DNA of 64,000 nucleotides. Origin: Limonium bicolor. Taxonomy: Eukaryota; Streptophyta; Magnoliopsida; Caryophyllales; Plumbaginaceae. The notes beneath the pieces were generated by a model. The model was not told where the DNA came from and made no database searches. It was given only the letters and a program-made list of their open reading frames with translations. Position 1 is the stretch's first letter. Each line of letters begins with the position of its first letter. A program made the position numbers and the translations under genes. Positions 34,012 to 44,899 of the stretch are shown here, piece after piece. The stretch spans positions 302,942,167-303,006,166 of the forward strand of contig CM041779.1 in NCBI GenBank assembly GCA_023374045.1, in the 5' to 3' direction.

Positions 34012-34130
34012 GGCGAGCAATGGCATGTGACACCCGAGTGAGGATTATTATCGTGTAGACTTCCGCGGCGAGAGGTCTTTAATTATGCTACGAGATGGAT
34101 TATTACGAGTTAACAAGTAGGGGTGTTATA

Positions 34131-34753
34131 GTTTCAAACTCGAACGACCATTGCTAGTCTTAATGTCGTTCGACTGGGGTTAACACTCCTCTGATTTTTT
34201 TGGTTGAACCGCTGATGTTGATCTTCATGCACTCCACTTGCTCTGACGAAGGAAATGAGGGATATTTTTGAGAAATTAAAGGAGAATGATCGAGCGCAAA
34301 ATCTTATGTGAAATTCCATCACTTTTTTGTAAAAACACGAAATGACTAATACGCTCTGTGGTAATGACCGCTGCTCTTGAAGGTGAACATAACTTTAAAA
34401 ATAGCGGTCAAAACCCGGGGACTATAATAATTTATTTTGAAATACATATGTGAAATTCATTTTTGAAAACTTTTATTCGATAACTGTTTTTGAAAACTTT
34501 TTGAAATAATATTTGTGAGAAAAGTTGTTCTAGATTCATTTGTAGAAGGTGGGCTTTTGAAATGTATTTTTAGAAATAGTTTTGGATATAACATTGGTGA
34601 GAAACCATGTTTGAAAATCATTTGTAAGCAGTACAATGTGGCTCCAGGAAACATGTCAAAAATCTATCGAAGGAAGAAAATAAATAAAGAGTTACAATCT
34701 CCCTTGAACGCTTGTATCTTCTACTTTCTCAATATGTGTGATTGTGGGCATAG
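34131..34753. other. unassigned non-coding stretch
   Basis: No PBS, domain or repeat border is recognisable after the LTR end. Near 34430-34560 there is a loose repetition of TTTTGAAAACTTTT. Probably older flanking sequence. Confidence 0.4.
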
Positions 34754-35913
34754 GTGAAACACCCCAAAATAATTAGACACATGAAATCATTAATGCGTGA
34801 AGATTACCCGAGAATAATGTGTCACATAACTCGGGACATGTGATAATACGTGAACAATTAAATTTAGTACGGGCATATGCATGTCTGAAAACGTGACAAC
34901 GTTACATATTAATATGGTCACGTACTTACATATATATATATATATATATCTACGTATAAGGAAATACATATACGCAACATTACAATATTACAACATTGTA
35001 TATATAACTAATAACGCGACATGATAATAGTCACATTGGTACATATAAATAAAACGCGACAAATAAAAATAGTCGCACATATACACATAGGTATAATCAA
35101 TAACGTGACGAGATAAAATAGTTGTATATATGTATAAGTATGTAACAACGATAACAATGAATATACACTTATACAAAAAAATAGAGCAAACATGCTCTAG
35201 CCGGGATTCGAACCCGGAACCTCTCGTTCCTTCCCAAATGCCTTGACCGATTGAGCTATGCTCGTATTCGGCAACTATTATGCAGCACTTAATCTTAATA
35301 TAAAACAACAAACGAAATCAGACCCCACCCATGCTTCCATGTCCGAGAAAAACATGCCCTTTAATTCGACGGACATCAGACACAATTACAAAAAAACCAA
35401 AAGGCCACCTGTGCCAGTATGTGTATACATCGCACTATTCACTAACTCTCATAACTAATCACCTCCCTACATGTCTAGAAAACACCCAGTATTTTTTCTA
35501 ACAATTTCTGCATTCAGACCAGTATTTTTCTCCCTTCCCCGCATGTGAATACCTTGGGCTGATAACCCACTCAACCTCTTCACCATTACCCCCATACTCC
35601 ACGGTTTGTGCAAGTCCAGATTCTGTCGCATGATTCCAAATTTCTTTAAGTCTTCACTGCATGCGCCATAAACCACCGAGACAAACTGACTACTACCCCA
35701 CCCTCCTGCATCTCCTCCTCTGGATACCTTCTCGATGAGTGCAGCAAGACCTATCCAGAAACGCCTGCAAGATAATTCTGAGTATCGGTTAAAGGTGAGC
35801 CGTGTAACAGATTTCTGTTTTTGAATCTCCCTTCTGTTTGGTTATATCTGATACAAACATGGGATAACAACCCGATTCCCTCTTGTTCCTTGCCTGCATA
35901 ATCCTCCTGCAAT
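34754..35913 (+). mobile_element. possible start of an old LTR (family F)
   Basis: TGAAACACCCCAAAATAATT resembles the TGAAATACCCC start of the other LTRs. AT-rich sequence with GCGACA repeats follows, then the tRNA-like unit. It would continue at 40094-41002 beyond the solo LTR. No end could be found, so this is tentative. Confidence 0.3.
35174..35264 (-). ncRNA. tRNA-like transcription unit or tRNA pseudogene
   Basis: On the minus strand an A box (TAGCTCAATCGG) and a perfect B box (GGTTCGAATCC) lie at tRNA-like distance. The T arm CCGGG-TTCGAAT-CCCGG is intact. The anticodon arm does not fold well and the 3' side of the acceptor reads GAGCATG, a copy rather than a complement of the 5' side. 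A perfect hairpin TAGAGCA-TGTT-TGCTCTA follows, then a run of seven T, a Pol III terminator. GAGCA at the 5' end could pair with the last TGCTC. It could be a decayed tRNA or the head of a SINE; I cannot assign an anticodon. Confidence 0.6.
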
Positions 35914-36015
35914 TGTAACACCCCTACCATTATTACAATCATTAACGTCCAATCTTCCCGTACTTCAGATTCACGCAGCGGATACATACTTACATACAGT
36001 GGGTGATACAATGCC

Positions 36016-36037
36016 GTTAGTCACCCATGTGACTAAC
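36016..36037 (-). other. LTR 3'-end hairpin, solo LTR
   Basis: On the minus strand GTTAGTCAC-ATGG-GTGACTAAC, a perfect 9-bp stem. The loop is ATGG as in family D, while the stem is as in element B. Confidence 0.8.
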
Positions 36038-36326
36038 AAGGCTACTACTTCTACATACAGCATCGGTCTGATGGACCGGAATCCTGAGTACTACGTATCT
36101 ACAACAAATACTCCATTTACCCAAACAAATACTACAATCTTCATTCAATACAATGCTCCAAGTTCAATACAATATAATCCACATACCGAGTTTACTAGGA
36201 TCCTTATACAAGTATAATACCTCTTCCAAGTTCATACATACTCACTAAGAGACTACTTACTACCCATTCCTCACTACTACTTTACCTTCTAAATACAAGG
36301 GTGTGCCGCCGGTCCCTTACCTTGAC

Positions 36327-36453
36327 CACATCCGCTTCGGGTACCTGCACACTAAAAACGTTCCCCCTAGGGGGTCAGCTTTCGTTGCGCATGATAACCG
36401 CATACCCCGCGTACTAGTGAGGGTACGCCGACCACTTGGTCGAATACATGCAG
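36327..36453 (-). other. LTR multibranched fold, solo LTR
   Basis: Read on the minus strand: CTGCAT/ATGCGG, GACCA/TGGTC and GCGTAC/GTACGC, then CAT-G-CGC paired with GCG-G-ATG around CCCC/GGGG. The second-arm bases differ from those of A (CATATTCA) and B (CAT-GC-TCG), yet each set pairs. Confidence 0.7.
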
Positions 36454-37184
36454 TTCATTTTCATACAAACATACATGCATACATGCTCTTATACACAATA
36501 CGATAATACTTACGCAAGGCATACATACATACACTTCATTACATACAAAGAATACAATATACCATCCAATACATACTTACCTTCTTCCGAAATACACCTA
36601 CTCATTACATACACTATATACAATTCTTGTTAGCTTCATTGGTCCACCCGGGTTAATCGGGTGGAGATTACTCTTTTACTCGTTACTCCATACATACGCA
36701 TACATACTCATACTCATACTCATACTTACTTACTCTTACTCTTACTCATGTTAAGTCCTCAGGACCTCCGGCCCTGGGGACTACTCCGTCCCACCTCCGG
36801 GATTTACTTGACTCACCAATCCGGGATGCTACCCATTTAAGGGATTTGGGCCGCGGACCAGTTTAAGAGTCAGGAATTGCAGCCAACCTCTTGTGACTCC
36901 GCATCCTCACGCGTGGCCGAAGCTATATCGGACTTCTACTCATTCCAATTTACTCACTTAAGTTAGGAGTTAGATAGTTAGGAATTAGTAGAAGTCAACA
37001 TCCAACCACATACACAAATACATTATTCATATACACATCCATACAAATACAATACAATGTACAAGTACACTACAAGGTACAATTACACATCATCATCAAT
37101 CACATATTTCATGAATTATACAAACTATTGTTCAAGACAAATATCGAGAACAACGTAAACAAGCACAAGTAAGTGCAATATAAT

Positions 37185-37234
37185 CCGATTCATGCATTTA
37201 TCTTATTAGGTGGTCAAATAAGCACACAAATCGG
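37185..37234 (-). other. mid-LTR long stem, solo LTR
   Basis: On the minus strand CCGATTTGTG can pair with CATGAATCGG (two wobbles) and CTTATT with AATAAG. Confidence 0.65.
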
Positions 37235-37620
37235 GGTAACCAGATTAGGATACTGGGCATGAAGAAATCATACCTTTTTACCGGAATTTACTTTACCGGG
37301 TGCTCCCTTGTTCCTTTGGCTCCCTCTTGTTCCTTGATTCTTATCCTCGAACCAATGACTACATGTCAAATGGTTCAATTAATACTAAGCATCACAATGC
37401 ACACATAACTACTACTCCCGTACTTACCTCGTTGTCCCATTGTTTCTGTTTAACTTAATGTTCATGTACTTAAAACTCTCTTACTTAATTCTCCAACTTA
37501 TTTATACTTTTAATGACCCTTAAACATCATTAATTAAGTACTAATTACCTTATACTATCATTACCATTCATTACCTTACCTTAAAAACCATTTAAACAAC
37601 TTATTTCTACAATTCTGTGT

Positions 37621-37875
37621 TGGTCCGGGACCTTGTCCAGGTCTTAAGTCCCGGACCAACATGTGGTCACTACTCTCGGCCTGATTTCATTTATGGTCCG
37701 GGACCTTATACATAAGGTAAGTCCCGGACCTTAAGCCTTGCACACTCTCGAACGAAATTTTAACTTGGTCCGGGTCCTTGCACATAAGTCAAGTCCCGGA
37801 CCCATACTTACAGAATCTCTCGGCCTGTTTTAATATGCTGGTCCGGGACTTTGTCCTAGACTTAAGTCCCGGACC
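37621..37875. repeat. GGTCCGGGAC palindrome array, solo LTR
   Basis: Four units of GGTCCGGGACCTT...AAGTCCCGGACC, each a hairpin with a variable centre, separated by 35-50 bases with ACAGA and CTCGGCCTG motifs. Unrelated in sequence to the palindromes of A, B and E but at the same place in the LTR. Confidence 0.85.
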
Positions 37876-38750
37876 CTGCTAGAATTTCTACAGATTTTAA
37901 GTTTTCAAAATCTGTTACAATCCAAACTTTGCCTACTTAATTTCCCATTGTTCCTACACTTAATCCCACATGTCTAAGCACCTAATTAAGCTCTTAAACA
38001 TGCTCAAATCCATTACCAACTCATTACCCCTTTTCATACTAATTCACACACTAATTCTCCACATTTTCATTCCAGCACTTACATTATTTCTCCAAGTGGT
38101 TTTTGCTACAGATTTTGGGTTCTTATTTCCTCCATGCCTAGTTCCCTCTCCTAATGCCATCTTACCATTCTAATTCATTTCCAAGCAACTACAATATCTA
38201 TACCCAAGTCCAACACTCTTTTTACCAATTCTCACACACTAATTTTTCCTAACTTCTCCAATGCATTCTTATACATGTTGCTACAGATTTTACACTTTCT
38301 ATTTCTCATACTACAACTACCCCTCCATAATTACCAAACCTCTCTATTAACTCCAATACACACCTTGGTTCTCCCATTCACCAAGTCATCCACAAATGCA
38401 CTTATTCCTACCAAAATTTTGCCATAGTTTACCTACAATACTAACTTCTCCACATACACACTTTCCATCAAATTCATTCCTAATCTAGTCACACCCATAC
38501 AAGGGTCCTACCAGCAATCAATACAATTTACATTCACCATTACTTCTTCAAATACCAATACTAATACTCATACACAACCATTTGGCTCCAAGGCCTTCAA
38601 TTCACATACTAATGCACAATTACTCAAACTTACTCACAAGTACTCAAACTTCTACTACTACAATACCAATACAATAGTTTAGGTTCTTTTGTTAGTTTGC
38701 CCATTCCCATTAGTCTAATGCCTTAATTTAGCATTCAAGAAAGAGCTCTT

Positions 38751-39122
38751 ACCTTGAGCTTGTATTTCCTTCCATTCTTTTTCAATTCTCCTCTTCTTTC
38801 TTTATTGCCCAAATCGGCCATGTGGGGAATGGAGTTGCCAAACTCCATTCCCATCACCCAATGAACACAAAACAACTACAATTAATATACTAATCCTTAA
38901 ATTAACACTAATTCATTGAAGTGTTTAAAATAAAAATTCTAGGGTTTACCTTTGGAGTGTTTTAGGAGGGGTTTTAGCCCTTGGTTCAAGAAGGTGAATC
39001 CACCACCATTGCAAGGTTGGTATTAAGCTCAAAAGAGAGAAGAAAACAAGGCATTACACATGGGTAAAAATCGGCTACCAAAGGAGATGAAGAAAACTTA
39101 AGGTTTTCATGGAGATTTTTAC
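38751..39122 (-). other. ladder of three donor-like sites, solo LTR
   Basis: On the minus strand AAG/GTAAAAA at 39122, AAAG/GTAAAC at 38949 and CAAG/GTAAGA at 38752. The spacing, 173 and 197 bases, is close to that in element A. Confidence 0.5.
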
Positions 39123-40093
39123 CTTGTTGGAAAGAGGAGACTCCAAGCTCCATAATGGTGTGTTTTTCTCTTCAAATGGGGAAAACCCATGGAGATGAAA
39201 CTCATCCTTTTCGAATTTTGAAAAGAGAGAATGATAGAGGAGGATGAGGGGAGTTCAAATATGTAATTATTTTTACCTTTGGAGTTCAAGTGGAGCTAGA
39301 GCATGTGGAGGAAGAGGGGAAGCCATGGGAGGCTTGTGAAGCTCCAAGAAATCGCCCCCCACCAGAGGAGAAGAAAAAGGTTCAGGAGGGGGAGTCCACC
39401 ATGAGAGAGAGGAGGAATTGGAGAGAGAAGAGGGAAAAGTGAGAATGAGAGGTGAGAGAGGGTTATTTTTGCTTTTGTACTTTTACTTTTTACTTTATGA
39501 TTTACTTATTTGTTAACTAGTTACATGTGTGTGTGAGGGGTTATTTAACCCTTTAAAAACCGGCCCCCTTACAGTAGACTAGCTGGAGCGTTTTTCGTCT
39601 TTTACAGAAAACGCTCGTTATTTTACCCGGTTTTGGTACTATTCACTAACCGGGCCCGTTTTCCGGAATTTCCTCGTTTAATTATTTTTATTAACTATTA
39701 AGCTCCCATAAATGCTTAATAATTATTATTTAATGATTTATAGTTTTTACGGGTCCGTTTGACCACTAAAAGTCACGTTTTCGGGTTTTCTCGAAAAACG
39801 TGCTCTAAAGCTCTATTAGCGTTTTAATTCACTATTTGGATCCGTTTTCTTCGGGAGTTGTTCCCATATATTATTTAGATCTTATTAAACCTTTAGGATC
39901 CGTATAACACGCTAACCGAGGCCTCATACCTCCTATGGTTATGTAACGCTTATTTAGCGTTTTTCGCCTTTTAAGCGTTTCTTTATTTCTTTTGGATTTA
40001 TTTTTCCTTACCAATATTAATTAGGTACCATTAGGCCCTTAAATACGTATTAGATTAATTTTAAATCCCTATATTTAAGTTCGGGGTATTTCA

Positions 40094-41002
40094 GCAGTCC
40101 TCTTGACTGTTGGAAAGTCTCATGGGTAGAAGCTGCCCAATACTCCTCTAAAACTCAACCAGAAGGTAACAACTTCGAAACAGTTTTCTGTTTTCTCTAA
40201 CCCACCATCTGGATTTGTCTGGTTTGTCAAAGACTAACAACTAGGTAACTATTCTAGTTGAGGCTGGAAGATCGAGGTCCTGAAAGTGTTGCATTGTACC
40301 AAGTACTGACCAAGAAGGATATGTTTCAAAACAAAGAAATAACTCAAGGTAGTGAGCTAACTACTTGTTCCTTGCTGATTTTGAAATTCTGCTAATGAGT
40401 GCAGTTTCATACGTGTTGTTCTGAGACAGAACGTTAATGCAGGGACTTGTTGATAGCTAACAAATTCTGCTTCATGTTATAACAAATGTACCAACTACTC
40501 ATGAGTTAAATAACAGTTAAGCTTGGTCAGAAAATTTTGTATGAATCCGTGACGGGCTAGTGCAGGGAACTGAGTTCAGAATTCTACAAACTTATATCCC
40601 TGACAAATCTGTTTTCAGTTATAATGTGAAAGTAGTAATAGGAGATTAAGGAACCTAAAGCCTGGCTAACCCACGTAACTAAGCAGCAACGCATCTGGTA
40701 ATGTTTGGGAAAAACAGCCAACACAAGTAAATAGAAGATTGAAGTGGAAAAGAGCTGGAAAAGTAGCTATGCTTTAGCAGTCTTTGACTTCTGTTAAAGA
40801 AACTGTAGAGCAGTGGCCCTGGTCGTCTTGGGTCTCATCTTGAAGTTAAAACCCTCATAAAACAGTTAACTAACTGAGTAGGTAATCTGGGACAAAAAAA
40901 CTAGAAATCTAATTTGTGAACAAACAGAAAAAAAATGACGAAGCGAGTATACCAGTTTCTGAAATGTTGAGTTTCTGTATACTAATTCCCCAGAGCAGTG
41001 TA
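40094..41002. other. unassigned non-coding stretch
   Basis: It lies between the solo LTR and the family E LTR start. CAAGGTAG-type donor-like sites occur (about 40343), so this may be leader sequence of the older LTR that starts near 34754. No reading frame or domain is supported. Confidence 0.35.
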
Positions 41003-44000
41003 TGAAATACCCCAAACCTTAGTATGTGGTTTAAACATTAAAATATGGTATATTAAGACTAAAAAGAGTCTTAGAAACATTAGTAAACAAGTTAAACCAT
41101 AGAAAACACAAATAAATACCTTAAGGTCAATAAAGGCCAAAATGTGCTCTAAGCTTGGGATAAGCTTGGTTAAGACCTAATAAGCTTATCAAGACTTCAT
41201 TTATATACTAATGAACATACTAAACCAATTACCAAAGAAAACCAAGCTTGAAAACAAGTTAAAACACAAAATGTGCTTTAAGGAGTCTTAAAGCACGTTT
41301 TTGAAAAATTGTCTTGTAAATGAGTTTTGAATGGCTAAATGTCCATCATTACTCTTTAATTAATATGTGTACTACTTAGTATCACATTTGGAAGTCTATA
41401 TCAATGGGAAATCAAAAATTTCACATCTATGTGCCTTGTTTTAGTGAATAGTAACAAAATAAGCAAGTTTATAACATATGTCATTATAAGTGTGACAATT
41501 GGTAAACAAAGACTAAAATACCCCTTGGTATAATATGGGGGCCGGTTTTTATAAGGGTGAGTCATCTCCCCTTGTTAGTTATCAAGTAAGTAAAATTAAT
41601 AAAGCAAAACACTATTTACCTTTTACTTTAAATATCTCCAAAAGTGACTTAAACTTCATTCTCTCATTTCCCTCTTCATTTCCCACGGTTCCAAGCTCTC
41701 TTCTATCTCTTCTTCATTCTCCATTCACGGTTTTGCAATAGTACCACCACCATATTTGATCTTTGACCTCTTATATCTCCTAGCTCACTTTGCCAAATCA
41801 AAAACAAAGACTACCATTCTCTTAGTCTCATCAAGCTCTTCATTCCTATCTTCTTAAAATCCCAAGAGCTCCATTTCGGTGCCAAGAGGAATCACCATGG
41901 GAGGAGCTTGAGCTCATATTTTCACATATTGTTGTTCTCCTTTGCTTCTAGGTAAGGAAACTCAAAGAAAAATGATGTTTCCTTCATGTTTTTGTGTTGT
42001 CCGAAAATCACCCTTAATGGTGTCCTTATGTTGCTTTGTTCTAGCTTCATTTCAACCTTTCATGGACTAGGTGGAGTCCTCTCTTGATATATATTCAAAC
42101 TCTCTTCAAGTTCTAAGGTAAAACAATCATCTTAATGCTTTAAAATAATATATGTAACTAGGGTTTACAATGAGATGAAGCATAAAGCTTGTATACTCAT
42201 TTTATCATTTGTATAATGTTTAGAAGTTGACAAGCAACTAAAAGCCTTGCCAATTTATTCAAGGAAACAAGAAAGAAGTTTGTGAGGAAAAGAGGTAAAT
42301 ATGCTAACCTAATGTGGTTTAAAGTCTTAGGAGAAATGAGCTTATATTGCTTATGAAAATGATTTAAGGAGCCAATGGTAAATGACTTAGAAGAATGCTC
42401 TCAAGGGCTTGGTAAAAGGGCATATGTATTGTTGAGTGTAATTGCAGGTCAAAGGCAAATACATTGTGGAAATTCAGTGTTTAAGATTTATGCATCTTAT
42501 GGGCCTAAGAGCCATGTTATTTAAGGGCCTAAGTGCCAAGCAATTTAAATTATGCACTATATTGTGATGTAGTGCTAAATGAGTCAAGTTTTGTGTATAA
42601 GAATGTGCTTGATGGATTTTAGTGTTCTTGATTGTTAATGGTTAAAACAATGTGTTTTGGTTTAGTAATGTTCTAGGAGAACCTATGTCAAAATTTAGGT
42701 AATGTATAAGAAGTTCTAAGGGTTTAAAATGGGTTTGGTAAGTTAGGAAGTGTTTAGAATGGTTAAGTGTTCTACTAGTGAAAGAAACATGCATTAAGGT
42801 ATACTAGGGAATAAAAAGGACTTAGGCAATGTTTTAGAGGATTTAGAATGCAAAAGAATGTTTTGGGATACTCCAAGATCATGGTGAGATTGTGTTTAGG
42901 ACTTGTGCAATGTTGGTGAATAAGGGAGAAGTAATGTGTTGCATGAAGAAACTATAGACTTGTAGAGATGTTTAAGGAATTGGTTAGGAAGTAAAGATGC
43001 TTGGGAAATAATGTAGTAGTGGTGAGGAAACATTATTGGCATAGTGGTTATCATAGGTATGAAACACCACTTAGAAACCTAAGGAGAAAACATTATAAGT
43101 GTTAGGAATTTTGGTAAGAAATGAGTAAGTGTATAAGGAGAAAGAAGATGAGTTTTATGGATGTTGTATGAGAGAATAAGTGTGCCAAATGGTGTTGGAA
43201 AACATTAGAAGGCTTGAGGGAAAGTTTGGAGGGGATTTGACAATTTTTGGGCATGTTCTGGTGGCGTTCGACCCAGGGGGGCCGGCCCAAGTTTGGGTCG
43301 GATGACCTCTGTTAGACGCCAGTAAGTGGTTCTGGAACGGTCCGACCCAGAGGACTTGGGTCGGACATGGGTCGGACGGGTGAGTTTAAAAGACGGTAAA
43401 GTTTCTGGAATGGTCCGACCCAGAGGACTTGGGTCGGACATGGGTCGAACAAAGTAGAATGTTTCAAATCCGAAAGTTACTGGAAGGGTCCGACCCAGTT
43501 GGTTGGGTCGGACGGTGGGTCGGACTGACCAAAACTTAAAAAAAAAACATAAAAGTATGGCTTAAATAATAAACCCTAGGGGGTATAATGTAGGTAATCA
43601 AGTATAAGTTTAGACATTAAAACATGTCATATAATCATGTTAAACACTTGGTAAATTTGAAGTTAAGTAAGTAATTAACCGACATTCTTAAACATGTATA
43701 GGAGTGACCTACGGTGGAAATCAATCGAAGCAAGGACCGAGGTATGGTTTTCTTGCAGTCTGTTGCCTACCGGTGCTTGTGTGTTGTTTGTTTTTCTGTG
43801 TGTTTATGACCTTGTAAGACTTAAGTCATGTAATGAGTTTACAGTTGTTAAATATTATTGTATCGATTAAGTATGACTCTCTCTTCCCTTGTGTGTGTCT
43901 AACAAGACTTAACCAATTGTTTATTGAGTTCAATGTTGAACTTCTAACAAGTGCTAACGGGGAAGTGAGGAGTCCGGTCTGTTCCGGCCACGCGTGTGAG

Positions 44001-44399
44001 TATGGGAGTCGATGTCATAACCGGTTCGATTCACTTTGTATGTTATGGTTGTTTTCCAATTTGGTTTCCAACCTTCCCTTTAGCTTAACCAAGGCTATTT
44101 TACTGACTCACGTCGGGCCACAGGGGCATACTATGTGTTGTTCGGTGTGCTTGGGTCACTATATCCGAGGCACCTTGTGTTAAGTTATCCGTTCAATCTA
44201 ACAAGACGGTAACGAGTTATGTAACGAGCTTAGCATGAGTATGGCAACATTCTCTAGGCTCTCCATGGGAACTAATTATATTGGTTCACTTCCTAAAAGG
44301 AATTGTTCTTGTATGTTATGAGTGATGTTGTGTACAATACTCATGTTATGATATATGTATATGTTGTATCTTTTAAAAAGAATGCCATGTCAGCATGAC
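41003..44399 (+). mobile_element. partial LTR, family E
   Basis: It starts TGAAATACCCCAAACC. A TATA-like TATAATAT lies at 41529, a CT-rich leader at 41640-41730, donor-like sites at 41952, 42118 and 42297 (spacing 166 and 179), a palindrome array at 43267-43526, and a GGTATGG block near 43740. These are the landmarks of the first three quarters of the family LTR. The LTR end is not seen: the sequence runs into the N gap and a CACTA element follows. Confidence 0.75.
43267..43526. repeat. GTCCGACCCA palindrome array, family E LTR
   Basis: Four units of GGTCCGACCCAG...CTGGGTCGGAC type, separated by stretches ending in TTCTGGAA or TACTGGAA. Similar spacer words flank the palindromes of element B, although the palindromes themselves differ. 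Confidence 0.85.
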
Positions 44400-44899
44400 N
44401 NNNNNNNNNNNNNNNNNNNNNNNNNNNNNNNNNNNNNNNNNNNNNNNNNNNNNNNNNNNNNNNNNNNNNNNNNNNNNNNNNNNNNNNNNNNNNNNNNNNN
44501 NNNNNNNNNNNNNNNNNNNNNNNNNNNNNNNNNNNNNNNNNNNNNNNNNNNNNNNNNNNNNNNNNNNNNNNNNNNNNNNNNNNNNNNNNNNNNNNNNNNN
44601 NNNNNNNNNNNNNNNNNNNNNNNNNNNNNNNNNNNNNNNNNNNNNNNNNNNNNNNNNNNNNNNNNNNNNNNNNNNNNNNNNNNNNNNNNNNNNNNNNNNN
44701 NNNNNNNNNNNNNNNNNNNNNNNNNNNNNNNNNNNNNNNNNNNNNNNNNNNNNNNNNNNNNNNNNNNNNNNNNNNNNNNNNNNNNNNNNNNNNNNNNNNN
44801 NNNNNNNNNNNNNNNNNNNNNNNNNNNNNNNNNNNNNNNNNNNNNNNNNNNNNNNNNNNNNNNNNNNNNNNNNNNNNNNNNNNNNNNNNNNNNNNNNNN
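44400..44899. other. assembly gap (500 N)
   Basis: Exactly 500 unknown bases, a size often used as a placeholder. Family E LTR lies to the left and CACTA transposase exons to the right, so the missing part should contain the left end of the second CACTA element and perhaps the rest of the E LTR. Confidence 0.98.

Larger units (their letters stand above)
3020..34130 (+). mobile_element. LTR split by nested insertions (C start, D-type end)
   Basis: It opens with TGAAATACCCC after a PPT and ends with AGTAGGGGTGTTATA. Removing the insertions leaves these pieces: 3020-3646, 3887-3980, 12348-13231, 13793-14829, 29481-32901 and 34021-34130, about 6.2 kb. The landmarks come in the usual LTR order: AT-rich start, CT-rich leader with splice-donor-like sites (12400-14400), a multibranched fold (32607-32661) and an end hairpin (32882-32901). 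However, the end hairpin sequence differs completely from the presumed 5' LTR at 620-641. Either the element is a recombinant, or two LTRs abut at a border I could not find. Confidence 0.5.
35914..40093 (-). mobile_element. solo LTR of the B family, minus strand (4,180 bp)
   Basis: On the plus strand it starts TGTAACACCCCTACC and ends GGGGTATTTCA, the reverse of the TGAAATACCCC...GGGGTGTTACA borders. The flanks GCAAT (35909-35913) and GCAGT (40094-40098) are a 5-bp target duplication with one mismatch. It aligns along its length with the LTRs of element B, including the GC-rich block about 36750-36840 and the fold at 36327-36453. No interior is present, so it most likely arose by recombination between two LTRs. 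Confidence 0.9.
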
